The notes under the pieces are model-generated. The model was given only the letters and a program-made list of their open reading frames with translations. It was not told the DNA's origin and searched no databases. DNA of 21,526 nt from DASTOB01 sp035720425. GTDB taxonomy: Bacteria; Chloroflexota; Limnocylindria; Limnocylindrales; CSP1-4. A program made the translations under genes and the position numbers. The stretch covers positions 1-21,526 of the forward strand of contig DASTOB010000109.1 of NCBI GenBank assembly GCA_035720425.1, in the 5' to 3' direction. This document shows positions 7,066-14,047 of the stretch, piece by piece; within the stretch, counting starts at the first letter, position 1, and every line of letters begins with the position of its first letter.

Positions 7066-8810
7066 CTCTCGTCCGGCACCTGGCGCACGAGCGCGCCGAA
7101 CCGCTCCCGAACGTCGGCCGCGCCCGCGTCCGACAGGCTCGCCCGTGCCGCCGGTTCGAGGTCTGCCAGGCGCGCCGAGCGGATCGCCCGGCGGACGGCC
7201 GGCAGGCTCGGCGCCGTCATGCTCAGGGAGCGCACGCCGAGCCCGACGAGCGCGAGTGCGGCCGCCGGATCCCCGGCCATCTCGCCGCATACGGACAGCT
7301 CGACGCCTGCGTGTTCGGCGGACGCGACCGCCATCGCGATGAGCCGCAGGACCGCCGGGTGGAGCGAGTCCCGGTAGCCCTCGAGGGCCGGGTTGCCGCG
7401 ATCGGCAGCGAGGGTGTACTGGAGCAGGTCGTTCGTGCCCAGGCTGGCGAACGACAGGCGGCCGAAGAACGCGTCGGCGGTGAGCACGGCCGACGGGATC
7501 TCGAGCATGATCCCGAGGCTCACCTCGCCGATCTCGTGGCCGGCCGCGATTGCCGAGGCGCGGGCCCGGTCGGCGAGGCCGAGGAATGTGGCGACGTCCC
7601 GGGCGTCGGCGACCATCGGCGCCATGACCTTGAGCGGGCCGGCGGCGGCCGCCCGGTAGCACGCTCGGAGCTGGGTGACGAGGAGATCTGGGTGCGTCTC
7701 CGCGAGGCGGAGCGCCCGCACGCCGAGGAACGGGTTCTCCTCCGGCGCGATCGGGATGTACGGGATCGGCTTGTCGCCCCCGACGTCGATGAGACGGACC
7801 GTGACCGGGTCGCCGCCGAAGGCCTCGACGACGGTCCGGTAGGCGACGACCTGCTCGTCCTCGCTCGGCGGGCCGGGACGCTCGAGGAACAGGAACTCCG
7901 TGCGGAACAGGCCGACCCCACGGGCGCCGAGCGCGACCGCCGCCTCGCTCTCGCCCGGCGTGCCGATGTTGGCGACCAGCGTGACCGCCGCCCCGTCGAG
8001 CGTGGTGGCCGCCTCGCCGGCTTCGCGCAGGTCCTGCTCACGTCCGGCGGCGACCGCGTCGGCGACCCGGGCCAGCCGCTCCCACGCGGCGTCGTCGGGA
8101 TCGATGAGCACCTCGCCCGCGGCGCCGTCGATCGCGACCCGTGCATCCGGCCCGGCCGCTCGGAACGCCGCCCGCGCGCCGCGCACGCCGACGATCGCCG
8201 GGATCCCGTACGCGCGGGCGAGGATCGCCGCGTGGGCCGTCGGGGAGGAGCCCTCGAGGACGATCCCGATGAGCCGGTCGCGCGGCAGCGTCGCCGTCAG
8301 CGACGGCGACAGGTCGTCTGCCACGACGATGGCCGGGGCATCGAGCGTTGCGCCCTCCGCCTGCCCGGCGAGGATCCGGGCGATCCGCTCGCCGACGTCG
8401 AGCACGTCCGCCGCGCGCGCCCGGAGCAGCTCGTCGCCGAGTGAGCGGAGCGTGTCGGCGACACCGGCGGCGGCCCCGAGCACGGCGGTGATCGCGTCCA
8501 CGCCGGTCGAGCGGATCGCGTCGGCGGCGCCGTCCACGAGGGCCGGATCGGCGGCCATCGCCGCGTGGGCGAGGAAGATGGCCGATTCGTCCTCGTGCCC
8601 GGCTTCCCGGACTCGCTCGGAGAGGGCCTCGAGGGCGCCGACGGCGGCGATGGATGCCGCCTTCAGGCGCTCGACCTCGGCCGCCTCGTCACCGGGCGCG
8701 ACACGGCCGCCGGTCGGGAGCGGCTCGCGCGCCACGGCGGCCCACCCGCCGCGCGCGACGCCGGGGGCGGCCGGGATGCCGGTCAGGCGCTGCATCCCCG
8801 TCGTCGTCAT
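7041..8810 (-). CDS. ptsI: PTS Enzyme I (phosphoenolpyruvate-protein phosphotransferase)
   Basis: This 589-aa cytoplasmic enzyme takes phosphate from PEP and passes it to HPr. The active-site histidine is H193 in SSPTAHAAILARAYGIPAIVG, followed by the PEP-binding barrel with GLFRTEFLF (300-308), LGTNDLLQYTLAADR (457-471) and the catalytic cysteine C509 in SVCGEMAGD. Length is slightly above the usual 570-575. The ATG at 8810 overlaps the fruK stop (ATGA, 8807-8810) and has a strong Shine-Dalgarno, GGAGGT, at 8815-8820 inside fruK. It is the last gene of the PTS operon. The 3' end runs 25 nt into the convergent response regulator gene, so no terminator separates them. A general ptsI in a sugar operon means the operon carries its own energy-coupling protein. 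Confidence 0.97.
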   Translation of the reverse strand: MTTTGMQRLTGIPAAPGVARGGWAAVAREPLPTGGRVAPGDEAAEVERLKAASIAAVGALEALSERVREAGHEDESAIFLAHAAMAADPALVDGAADAIRSTGVDAITAVLGAAAGVADTLRSLGDELLRARAADVLDVGERIARILAGQAEGATLDAPAIVVADDLSPSLTATLPRDRLIGIVLEGSSPTAHAAILARAYGIPAIVGVRGARAAFRAAGPDARVAIDGAAGEVLIDPDDAAWERLARVADAVAAGREQDLREAGEAATTLDGAAVTLVANIGTPGESEAAVALGARGVGLFRTEFLFLERPGPPSEDEQVVAYRTVVEAFGGDPVTVRLIDVGGDKPIPYIPIAPEENPFLGVRALRLAETHPDLLVTQLRACYRAAAAGPLKVMAPMVADARDVATFLGLADRARASAIAAGHEIGEVSLGIMLEIPSAVLTADAFFGRLSFASLGTNDLLQYTLAADRGNPALEGYRDSLHPAVLRLIAMAVASAEHAGVELSVCGEMAGDPAAALALVGLGVRSLSMTAPSLPAVRRAIRSARLADLEPAARASLSDAGAADVRERFGALVRQVPDESQAGRRKT

Positions 8811-9733
8811 GCCAACCTCCGCGAGCGGTCGATCCGCGCATGGCACACGACCGCTTGCGCGTCCTCGTCGCAGACCGGGCGCATCCGCGTCCCCGGCGAC
8901 CGGCAGGCGGCCACGCCCCACGCGACCGCCGTCGCCAGCGCCCCGGCGTCGCCGCCGGCGGCGAGGAACCCGGCCAGGAGCGCGTCCCCGGCTCCGACCG
9001 TGTTCGCGACGTCGTCGATCCGCGCCTCCGCGTGGACCGCGCCGCCGGGCCAGACGTAGACGGCGCCGTCCGGGCCGAGGCTCGTGAGGACGGCCCCCGT
9101 GCCTGCGTCGAGCAGCGCCGCCGACACGTCGACGACCGCGCCGAGGGTCGGCAGCGTGCGCCCGGTCAACTCCTCGAGCTCCGCTCGGTTGGGCTTGAGC
9201 AGAGAGATCCGTGCCTCCGCCGCCGCCGCGAGCGCCGGTCCGCTGGCGTCCACGGCGACGCGCACCCCGTCCGGGAGCGATCCGGCCAGCCGGCCGTAGA
9301 ACTCGCGTGCCATGCCGGGCGGGAGCGATCCGCAGCCGGCCACCCAGCGCGCCCCGCCGGCCACGCTCGAGACCCGTTCGAGGAGCCGATCGACGTCGGT
9401 CTCATCGAGCGTGGGACCGGCCTCGTTGACCTTCGTGACGGTCCCGTCGTCCTCGACGAGGCTGATGTTGATTCGCATGGCCCCGCCGACCGGCACGCCC
9501 GCGAGCGTCGCGTCCGCGCCGACGAGCTCCACGTACGTCGCAGCCGTCCGTTCCGGGAGTGGCAGCACGGCGAGCGTAACGTGCCCGTCTTGGGCGAGCG
9601 CCCGCGAGACGTTGAGCCCCTTGCCGCCGGCTTCGTCGGTCGTGCTGGATACGCGCACGACGCCGCCCCGCTCCAGGCGACCGATCCGGAGCGTCCGGTC
9701 GATGCTCGGATTGGGCGTGACCGTCACGATCAT
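8807..9733 (-). CDS. fruK: 1-phosphofructokinase (PfkB family)
   Basis: This 308-aa PfkB-type kinase most likely converts fructose 1-phosphate to fructose 1,6-bisphosphate. It opens with MIVTVTPNPSIDRTL, typical of FruK/LacC-type kinases, has GGKGLNVSRALA (36-47) for sugar binding, SLPPG (136-140), and the catalytic base D250 in the NTVGAGDALLAGF motif. Tagatose-6-phosphate kinase is the nearest alternative from the same family, but no lac/gat tagatose genes are nearby. The start overlaps the dehydrogenase stop (ATGA, 9730-9733) and the stop overlaps the ptsI start, so the three are translated as a chain. A 1-phosphate-using kinase fits the upstream dehydrogenase if that produces fructose 1-phosphate. 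Confidence 0.9.
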   Translation of the reverse strand: MIVTVTPNPSIDRTLRIGRLERGGVVRVSSTTDEAGGKGLNVSRALAQDGHVTLAVLPLPERTAATYVELVGADATLAGVPVGGAMRINISLVEDDGTVTKVNEAGPTLDETDVDRLLERVSSVAGGARWVAGCGSLPPGMAREFYGRLAGSLPDGVRVAVDASGPALAAAAEARISLLKPNRAELEELTGRTLPTLGAVVDVSAALLDAGTGAVLTSLGPDGAVYVWPGGAVHAEARIDDVANTVGAGDALLAGFLAAGGDAGALATAVAWGVAACRSPGTRMRPVCDEDAQAVVCHARIDRSRRLA

Positions 9734-11433
9734 CCCACGGGTTCCGGCGCCCGATGCCGGGCGAACAGCGCCTCCTCCGCGGCTCGCGTCCACGTCCCGC
9801 CCTCGCCGAGCGCCGCGCCGACCTCCGGCTCCCGCTCGGCCAGCTCCGCGAGTGACGTGAGCGGCAGGTCCGAGAGCTGCGGGAAGATGACGATCTTGCC
9901 GGCGAACCGGCCCTCGACGAGCGCCCGCAGACCGTCGGCCGCGGCATCGAGACCGCCGACGGCGCCGAGGGCCCGACCGGGCGACAGCTGGCCGATCAGC
10001 GTCTTCTCGACGACCGTCTCCTGGTCGGCGATGCGCGACCCGGATGTCCCCGTGTACTGCGCGCCGCTCAGGAAGACCGGCGACAGGTCGAGCGCGGCGC
10101 GGGTGCCGATCGGAACCCCGGCGAACAGGACGAGCATCCCGTCGGCCGCCATGACCGCCGCACCGTCGATGACCGCCTGCGCGACCGGGGCCGTGATGAC
10201 GACGTCGTCTGCCCCGCGTCCCTCCGTGTGCCGGCGCACGACCTCGCCGAGGGTGGGGCCGTCGCGCCCGAGCGTGTGAAGCGCGAGCGGCCGGCCCGCT
10301 GCCGCCGCGACCGGCTCGAGGCGTTCTCGGGCGGCGGCCATGCGCTCGGCATCGAGGTCGACGCCGACGACGAGGCGCGGTCCATCCGGCATGAGCAGCG
10401 CCCGTTCGATGTGCATCTGGCCCATCGGCCCCGCCGCGCCGACGACGACGGTCACGCCGCCGGCGAGCAACTCGGCGCGGTTGCGCGCCTCGCCGTACCC
10501 GGCATCGACGTCGAGGCCGGACGATCCCACGTAGGCCGTGTAGTGGTAGTGGATCCGGCCGATGTCGATGTCCACCGGTCCGTCGAGCGGGGCGTCGCCG
10601 ACCAGGTTGATGAGCCCGCGAAAGGCGAGCGCGTCGGCCGCGCGCCGGACGAGCGCCGCCGAGGTCGTTCCGAGGACGATGACGTCGTCGAACTCGCCCT
10701 CGACCGTGTCGACGTCCTGGGCGATGAGGGTGGCCGACGGCGCCTCCGCACGGAGGGTCGCGACGAGATCCTCGCGCAGCCCGGACACGACGATCTCGCG
10801 GCTCGCGCCGAGGACGTGGCCGAACCGGTAGGCGCGCCCGTCCGTCGGCTCGCCGATGACCCAGGCCCGACCGCCGGCCAGTGGCTCGAGCCGGCGTCGC
10901 TGCGTGTAGGCGGCTTCGACGCAGGCCCACGGTTCGGTCAGGGCGGCTTCGGCGTAACCGAGCCGGTCGTCGACCTCGACCACGTAGGCGCCGTCATCGG
11001 CAGCGAGGACCTCCGGCCCGATGAGGTGGTACTCGATGAGTCCGCCCGGGATCGTGTATCCATAGGCGGTGCTCCGGCCGTCGACGTAGATGTCCGGCTG
11101 GATGGCAAGGCGCTGCCCCTCGCGGAAGCGGTCGCGAAGCGCCTCGCCGACCGCGAGCACCGTGACGGACGCCTCATGACCGAGGCGGGTGGGATCGGTC
11201 GCCAGGTCCCGACCGTAGAGCTTCGGGTGCTCGGCACCGAGGCGGATGAGCTTGACGTCCGAGAAGCACAGACCCACCGCGTCGACCCGCACGAGCAGCT
11301 GGTCCGGACCCGGTGCCCCCACCGGCACCCACTCCGGTTTCCCGTCCCGCCCGACGCCCTCGACTCCCTTGCCGTAGACGTTCCACGCCCGCGCGCGGGT
11401 GGGCAGGCCGGCGCCGCTCACTGCCGGGCTCAT
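9730..11433 (-). CDS. zinc-type medium-chain dehydrogenase, sorbose-1-phosphate-reductase-like, with doubled Rossmann region
   Basis: This 567-aa protein belongs to the zinc-containing medium-chain dehydrogenases. Residues 1-180 form the GroES-like catalytic part, with likely zinc ligands C56 (GLCFSD), H86-E87 (LGHE) and E167 (TEPWAC). Residues about 327-520 are a complete nucleotide-binding half with VGAAGPMGQMH (331-341) and the acidic end of strand 2 (VVGVDLD). Between them, about 185-325 looks like a second, decayed copy: its glycine motif reads WVIGEPTDG, and FDDVIVLG, FRGLINLVGDAP and YVGSSG mirror ADDVVITA, GMLVLFAGVP and YTGTSG of the second copy. From memory the best match is the L-sorbose-1-phosphate reductase (SorE) group, which also acts on fructose 1-phosphate/mannitol 6-phosphate; those proteins are near 400 aa. 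Overlaps of 4 nt join it to both neighbours. Substrate is inferred. Confidence 0.75.
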   Translation of the reverse strand: MSPAVSGAGLPTRARAWNVYGKGVEGVGRDGKPEWVPVGAPGPDQLLVRVDAVGLCFSDVKLIRLGAEHPKLYGRDLATDPTRLGHEASVTVLAVGEALRDRFREGQRLAIQPDIYVDGRSTAYGYTIPGGLIEYHLIGPEVLAADDGAYVVEVDDRLGYAEAALTEPWACVEAAYTQRRRLEPLAGGRAWVIGEPTDGRAYRFGHVLGASREIVVSGLREDLVATLRAEAPSATLIAQDVDTVEGEFDDVIVLGTTSAALVRRAADALAFRGLINLVGDAPLDGPVDIDIGRIHYHYTAYVGSSGLDVDAGYGEARNRAELLAGGVTVVVGAAGPMGQMHIERALLMPDGPRLVVGVDLDAERMAAARERLEPVAAAAGRPLALHTLGRDGPTLGEVVRRHTEGRGADDVVITAPVAQAVIDGAAVMAADGMLVLFAGVPIGTRAALDLSPVFLSGAQYTGTSGSRIADQETVVEKTLIGQLSPGRALGAVGGLDAAADGLRALVEGRFAGKIVIFPQLSDLPLTSLAELAEREPEVGAALGEGGTWTRAAEEALFARHRAPEPVG

Positions 11434-11729
11434 TGCCGGCGCGGCAGGTCCGCTGCCTTGAGGACCTTGCCGGTTGCGTCGATGATGCCGACCTTCGTGC
11501 CGATGGTCTTGGGGCTGGCGTGGAACAGGTCCGACCCGTTGATTGCAATCCAGCGGTACCCGGGCAACGCCTTGAGGCGCGCGATGGCCGGGCCGATGTC
11601 GGCCGTGCCGGCGGCGATGTTGATGCTCCCGGTCGGCGCGACGAGGTCCGCCAGGCCCGCCGGATCCGGCTGGGCGCCCAGCTTGTCGGTCAGGGCGGCG
11701 GCGATGGCATCGCGGTCGAGTCTGCTCAT
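11430..11729 (-). CDS. 99-aa protein of unknown function inside the PTS operon
   Basis: This 99-aa protein was not recognised. Nothing resembles a PTS domain, a signal peptide or a membrane helix. The N-terminal third is helical in character (LDRDAIAAALTDKLG), and the rest is strand-like with PTGSINIAAGTADIGPAIARL, PGYRWIAINGSDLF and a TKVGIIDATGKVL hairpin-like end. That it is a true gene is supported by 4-nt overlaps on both sides (ATGA at 11726-11729 with the EIIA-HPr gene and 11430-11433 with the dehydrogenase) and a GAGGG Shine-Dalgarno-like word just upstream. Its place between the phosphocarrier and the dehydrogenase suggests a role in hexitol phosphate use or its control, but no more can be said. 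Confidence 0.75.
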   Translation of the reverse strand: MSRLDRDAIAAALTDKLGAQPDPAGLADLVAPTGSINIAAGTADIGPAIARLKALPGYRWIAINGSDLFHASPKTIGTKVGIIDATGKVLKAADLPRRQ

Positions 11730-12478
11730 CGTGATCCCTCGCTCGCTGCGGTGGCGATGGCGACGACGGCGTCGATCGCCACCTGCGCGTCCTCGCCGTC
11801 GGCCATGACCGTCAATTCGTCGCCGACCGTGGCCCCGAGCCCCAGCAGGCCGGTGATGCTCCGGGCGTCGGCTCGCCGACCGGCAGCCACGACGGTCACC
11901 GTTGCGCGCAGGGCCCGAAGGCGCTCGACGATCTCGGCTGCCGGTCGCGCGTGGAGCCCGGCGGGGTTCGTGATCCGCACCGTCACCGCTCGTCCGTTCG
12001 AGTCGTCGTCCGCGGCGGCGTCGCCGCTGGCCGTGCCGGCCGTCAGGGCCGCGTGGATCTCGTCGACATTCGTCGTGGCAGCGAGTCGGGCGCACAGGTC
12101 GGCGTCATCGAGGATCGTGGCCAGCCGGGCCAGGATCGGGATGTGCTCCTCCGACGTCGCGGCGAGCCCGATCACGAGTCGTGCGGGTTCGTCGCCCCAC
12201 GGCACGCCGTCGGGGTACTGGACGACCGCCAGGCCCGTCCGGAGGACGAAGCTCCGCGCCTCGTCGGTGCCGTGCGGGAGCGCGATGCCATTGCCGAGGT
12301 AGGTCGAGATGATCGCCTCTCGCGCGCCCATCGCCTCGACGTAGGCCGGTTCGACGTTGCCCTCGGCGACGAGGATGCCGCCGGCGCGCGTGATCGCCGC
12401 TTCCTTCGTCGTCCCTCGCTCCCCGATGACGATGGCCGAGCGGGACAGGACCTCGCCGGGCTGGACCGGCGCGTTCAC
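11726..12478 (-). CDS. PTS EIIA (mannitol type)-HPr fusion phosphocarrier
   Basis: This 250-aa cytoplasmic protein joins two phosphocarriers. Residues about 8-145 are a mannitol/fructose-type EIIA with phospho-acceptor H69 in GNGIALPHGT. A short Ala/Asp/Ser-rich linker (about 146-162) leads to an HPr domain (about 163-248) with active H176 in NPAGLHARPAAEIV. Ser207 in ARSITGLLGLG lies 31 residues on, exactly the His15-Ser46 spacing of HPr, so the regulatory serine is kept. It should carry phosphate from Enzyme I to EIIB. The plan resembles FruB (EIIA-M-HPr) without the middle domain, but with a mannitol-type EIIA. The GTG start at 12478 overlaps the EIIB stop (12475-12478); no Shine-Dalgarno is seen, so it relies on coupling. 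Confidence 0.95.
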   Translation of the reverse strand: MNAPVQPGEVLSRSAIVIGERGTTKEAAITRAGGILVAEGNVEPAYVEAMGAREAIISTYLGNGIALPHGTDEARSFVLRTGLAVVQYPDGVPWGDEPARLVIGLAATSEEHIPILARLATILDDADLCARLAATTNVDEIHAALTAGTASGDAAADDDSNGRAVTVRITNPAGLHARPAAEIVERLRALRATVTVVAAGRRADARSITGLLGLGATVGDELTVMADGEDAQVAIDAVVAIATAASEGSR

Positions 12479-12792
12479 TGGTCGGAAATGGGTTCGCCGG
12501 CCTTGAGCGACGCGACGAGCTTGTCCGAGGCGCTGTTGTTGAGGAAGTTCCGGAACGTCAGGACGACGGCTCCGGGTGCCGCGCGACGGGCGCGGTCGGC
12601 CAGGCCTTCGTGGGCGACGACGACGTCGACGCCGGCCGGCATGGCGTTGACCGGTGAATGGACGACGGTGACCGCGAGGCCGGCGTCCTTGACCCGCTTC
12701 TTGAGCTGGTTGGCGCCGATCAGGCTCGAGCCCATCCCCGCTTCACAGGCGAACACGACGAGCTTGACGTCCGCGGCTTCCTTGTGGGTCAT
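12475..12792 (-). CDS. PTS EIIB, mannitol type
   Basis: This 105-aa stand-alone EIIB passes phosphate from EIIA to the sugar bound by EIIC. The phospho-acceptor cysteine is C16 in VVFACEAGMGSSLIGA, matching the MtlA-type P-loop (CDAGMGSS). In E. coli this domain is fused to EIIC in MtlA; here it is separate. The ATG at 12792 has AGGAGG at 12801-12806, 8 nt upstream. A 75-nt gap with a strong hairpin separates it from the EIIC gene, the only real gap in the structural part of the operon. Its stop overlaps the EIIA-HPr start. Confidence 0.95.
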   Translation of the reverse strand: MTHKEAADVKLVVFACEAGMGSSLIGANQLKKRVKDAGLAVTVVHSPVNAMPAGVDVVVAHEGLADRARRAAPGAVVLTFRNFLNNSASDKLVASLKAGEPISDQ

Positions 12793-12813
12793 CGTCGCAT
12801 CCTCCTGCGAGTT

Positions 12814-12842
12814 GCCGCCCGGCGCTGGGGGCGCCGGGCGGC
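12814..12842 (-). promoter_or_regulatory. strong intra-operon hairpin between EIIC and EIIB
   Basis: A perfect 12-bp GC stem (12814-12825 with 12831-12842) encloses a 5-nt loop that reads CCCCA in the mRNA sense. It begins 25 nt after the EIIC stop and ends before the EIIB Shine-Dalgarno. No T-run follows, so a full terminator is unlikely. It could stabilise the EIIC message, mark a processing site, or act as a partial terminator setting the EIIC:EIIB ratio. Confidence 0.75.
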
Positions 12843-12867
12843 GAGTACGGGCTGGGTTCGGTTCGGT

Positions 12868-13938
12868 TCAGGCCGGCAGGCCGGCCGGGACGGCGCTGTG
12901 GCCCTCCATCTCCGCCTCTTCCTCGGTCTGCTTCACCGGGTAGACCCGGAGGATGAGCGAACCGACGAGGAACGAGGCGACGGCGCCGGTCGCGACACCG
13001 GCGAGGACGCCGATGTGCTGTCCGGGCGGGGTCACGGCGAGGTAGGCAAAGATGCTGCCCGGCGACGGCGTGGCGACGAGCCCCGCGTCGAAGGCGACGA
13101 AGACGAAGTCCGCGGCGATCCCGCCGGCCCACATGGCCACGATCATGATCGGGTGGGCGAGCACGTACGGGAAATAGATCTCGTGGATCCCGCCGAAGAA
13201 GTGGATGATGATCGCGCCTGGCGCGGACAGCTTGGCCATGCCCTTGCCGACGAACGCGAAGGCGAGCAGGAGCCCGAGCCCCGGACCCGGGTTCGTCTCG
13301 AGCAGGAAGTGGATCGCCCGGCCCTTCTCGGCCACCTCGACGGCACCGAGCGGCGCGAGGACGCCGTGGTTGATGGCGTTGTTGAGGAACAGGACCTTGC
13401 CGACCTCGATCGGGATGTCGGCGAACGGCAGGAGTCCGGCCGCGATGATCGCGTCGACGCCGGCGCCGAGGGCGTCGGAACCGGCCTGCAGGATGGGGCC
13501 GATGGCGAGCACGCCGATGACGGCGAGGACCGCACCGAGGATGCCGGCCGAGAAGTTGTTCGAGAGCATCTCGAAGCCGGACGGGATCTTGTCCCCGGTC
13601 AGGTCGTCATACTTCTTGATCAGCCACGCGGCGATGGGCCCGACGATCATGGCGCCGAGGAACATCGGGACTTCCGAGCCGACGATGATGCCGGTCGTGG
13701 CCACGGCGGCCACGACGCCGCCGCGATGGCCGTAGACGAGCTTGCCGCCGGTGAACCCGATGAGGATCGGCAGCAGGTACGTGATCATCGGGCCGACGAG
13801 CGCCGCGAGCGTCTCGTTCGGCGTCCAGCCGGTGGGGATCACGAACGCCGTGATCAGGCCCCAGGCGAGGATCGCGCCGATGTTCGGCAGAACCATTGCG
13901 GCCAGGTAACCGCCGTAGAGCTGGATCCGCTCCTTCAC
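12868..13938 (-). CDS. mtlA: PTS EIIC, mannitol permease (MtlA-type membrane domain)
   Basis: This 356-aa membrane protein should transport mannitol, or a close hexitol, and present it for phosphorylation. It matches the MtlA EIIC domain along its whole length: MVLPNIGAILAWGLITAFVIPTGW (15-38), GPMITYLLPILIGFTGG (49-65), NNAINHG with H191, and GGIHEIYFPYVL with E253, the counterparts of E. coli His195 and Glu257. It ends after EIIC, with a short acidic tail in place of the EIIB and EIIA domains of E. coli MtlA. The GTG at 13938 is chosen because GGAGG (13946-13950) lies 7 nt upstream and the family begins near here; an ATG at 14016 would put the operator inside the gene. The 109-nt space upstream carries dyads that could bind MtlR. 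Confidence 0.95.
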   Translation of the reverse strand: MKERIQLYGGYLAAMVLPNIGAILAWGLITAFVIPTGWTPNETLAALVGPMITYLLPILIGFTGGKLVYGHRGGVVAAVATTGIIVGSEVPMFLGAMIVGPIAAWLIKKYDDLTGDKIPSGFEMLSNNFSAGILGAVLAVIGVLAIGPILQAGSDALGAGVDAIIAAGLLPFADIPIEVGKVLFLNNAINHGVLAPLGAVEVAEKGRAIHFLLETNPGPGLGLLLAFAFVGKGMAKLSAPGAIIIHFFGGIHEIYFPYVLAHPIMIVAMWAGGIAADFVFVAFDAGLVATPSPGSIFAYLAVTPPGQHIGVLAGVATGAVASFLVGSLILRVYPVKQTEEEAEMEGHSAVPAGLPA

Positions 13939-14001
13939 CCTCTCTCCTCCTCTCCAGTGAGACAGGGTGGCATCATCAAATCGCAACCTTTTCGACAACA
14001 A

Positions 14002-14033
14002 GTGCCAATCTGGCACGGGCGAGTTGTGACAAC
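14002..14033 (-). promoter_or_regulatory. candidate MtlR operator dyads upstream of EIIC
   Basis: Two perfect dyads lie side by side: GTGCCA (14002-14007) and TGGCAC (14011-14016) around a 3-nt centre, and GTTGT/ACAAC around one base (14023-14033). Read on the minus strand they give TTGTCACA followed by GTGCCA, resembling the TTGNCACA half-site described for Bacillus MtlR. A further TTGTCG lies at 13993-13998. No clear -10 box was found for the EIIC promoter. Confidence 0.5.
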
Positions 14034-14047
14034 CGTGAACGACGTGA

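Noticed and set aside
13939..14016. An N-terminal extension of EIIC starting at an ATG at 14016.
   Set aside because: The added 26 residues do not resemble MtlA, they cover the operator dyads, and the GTG at 13938 has a good Shine-Dalgarno.
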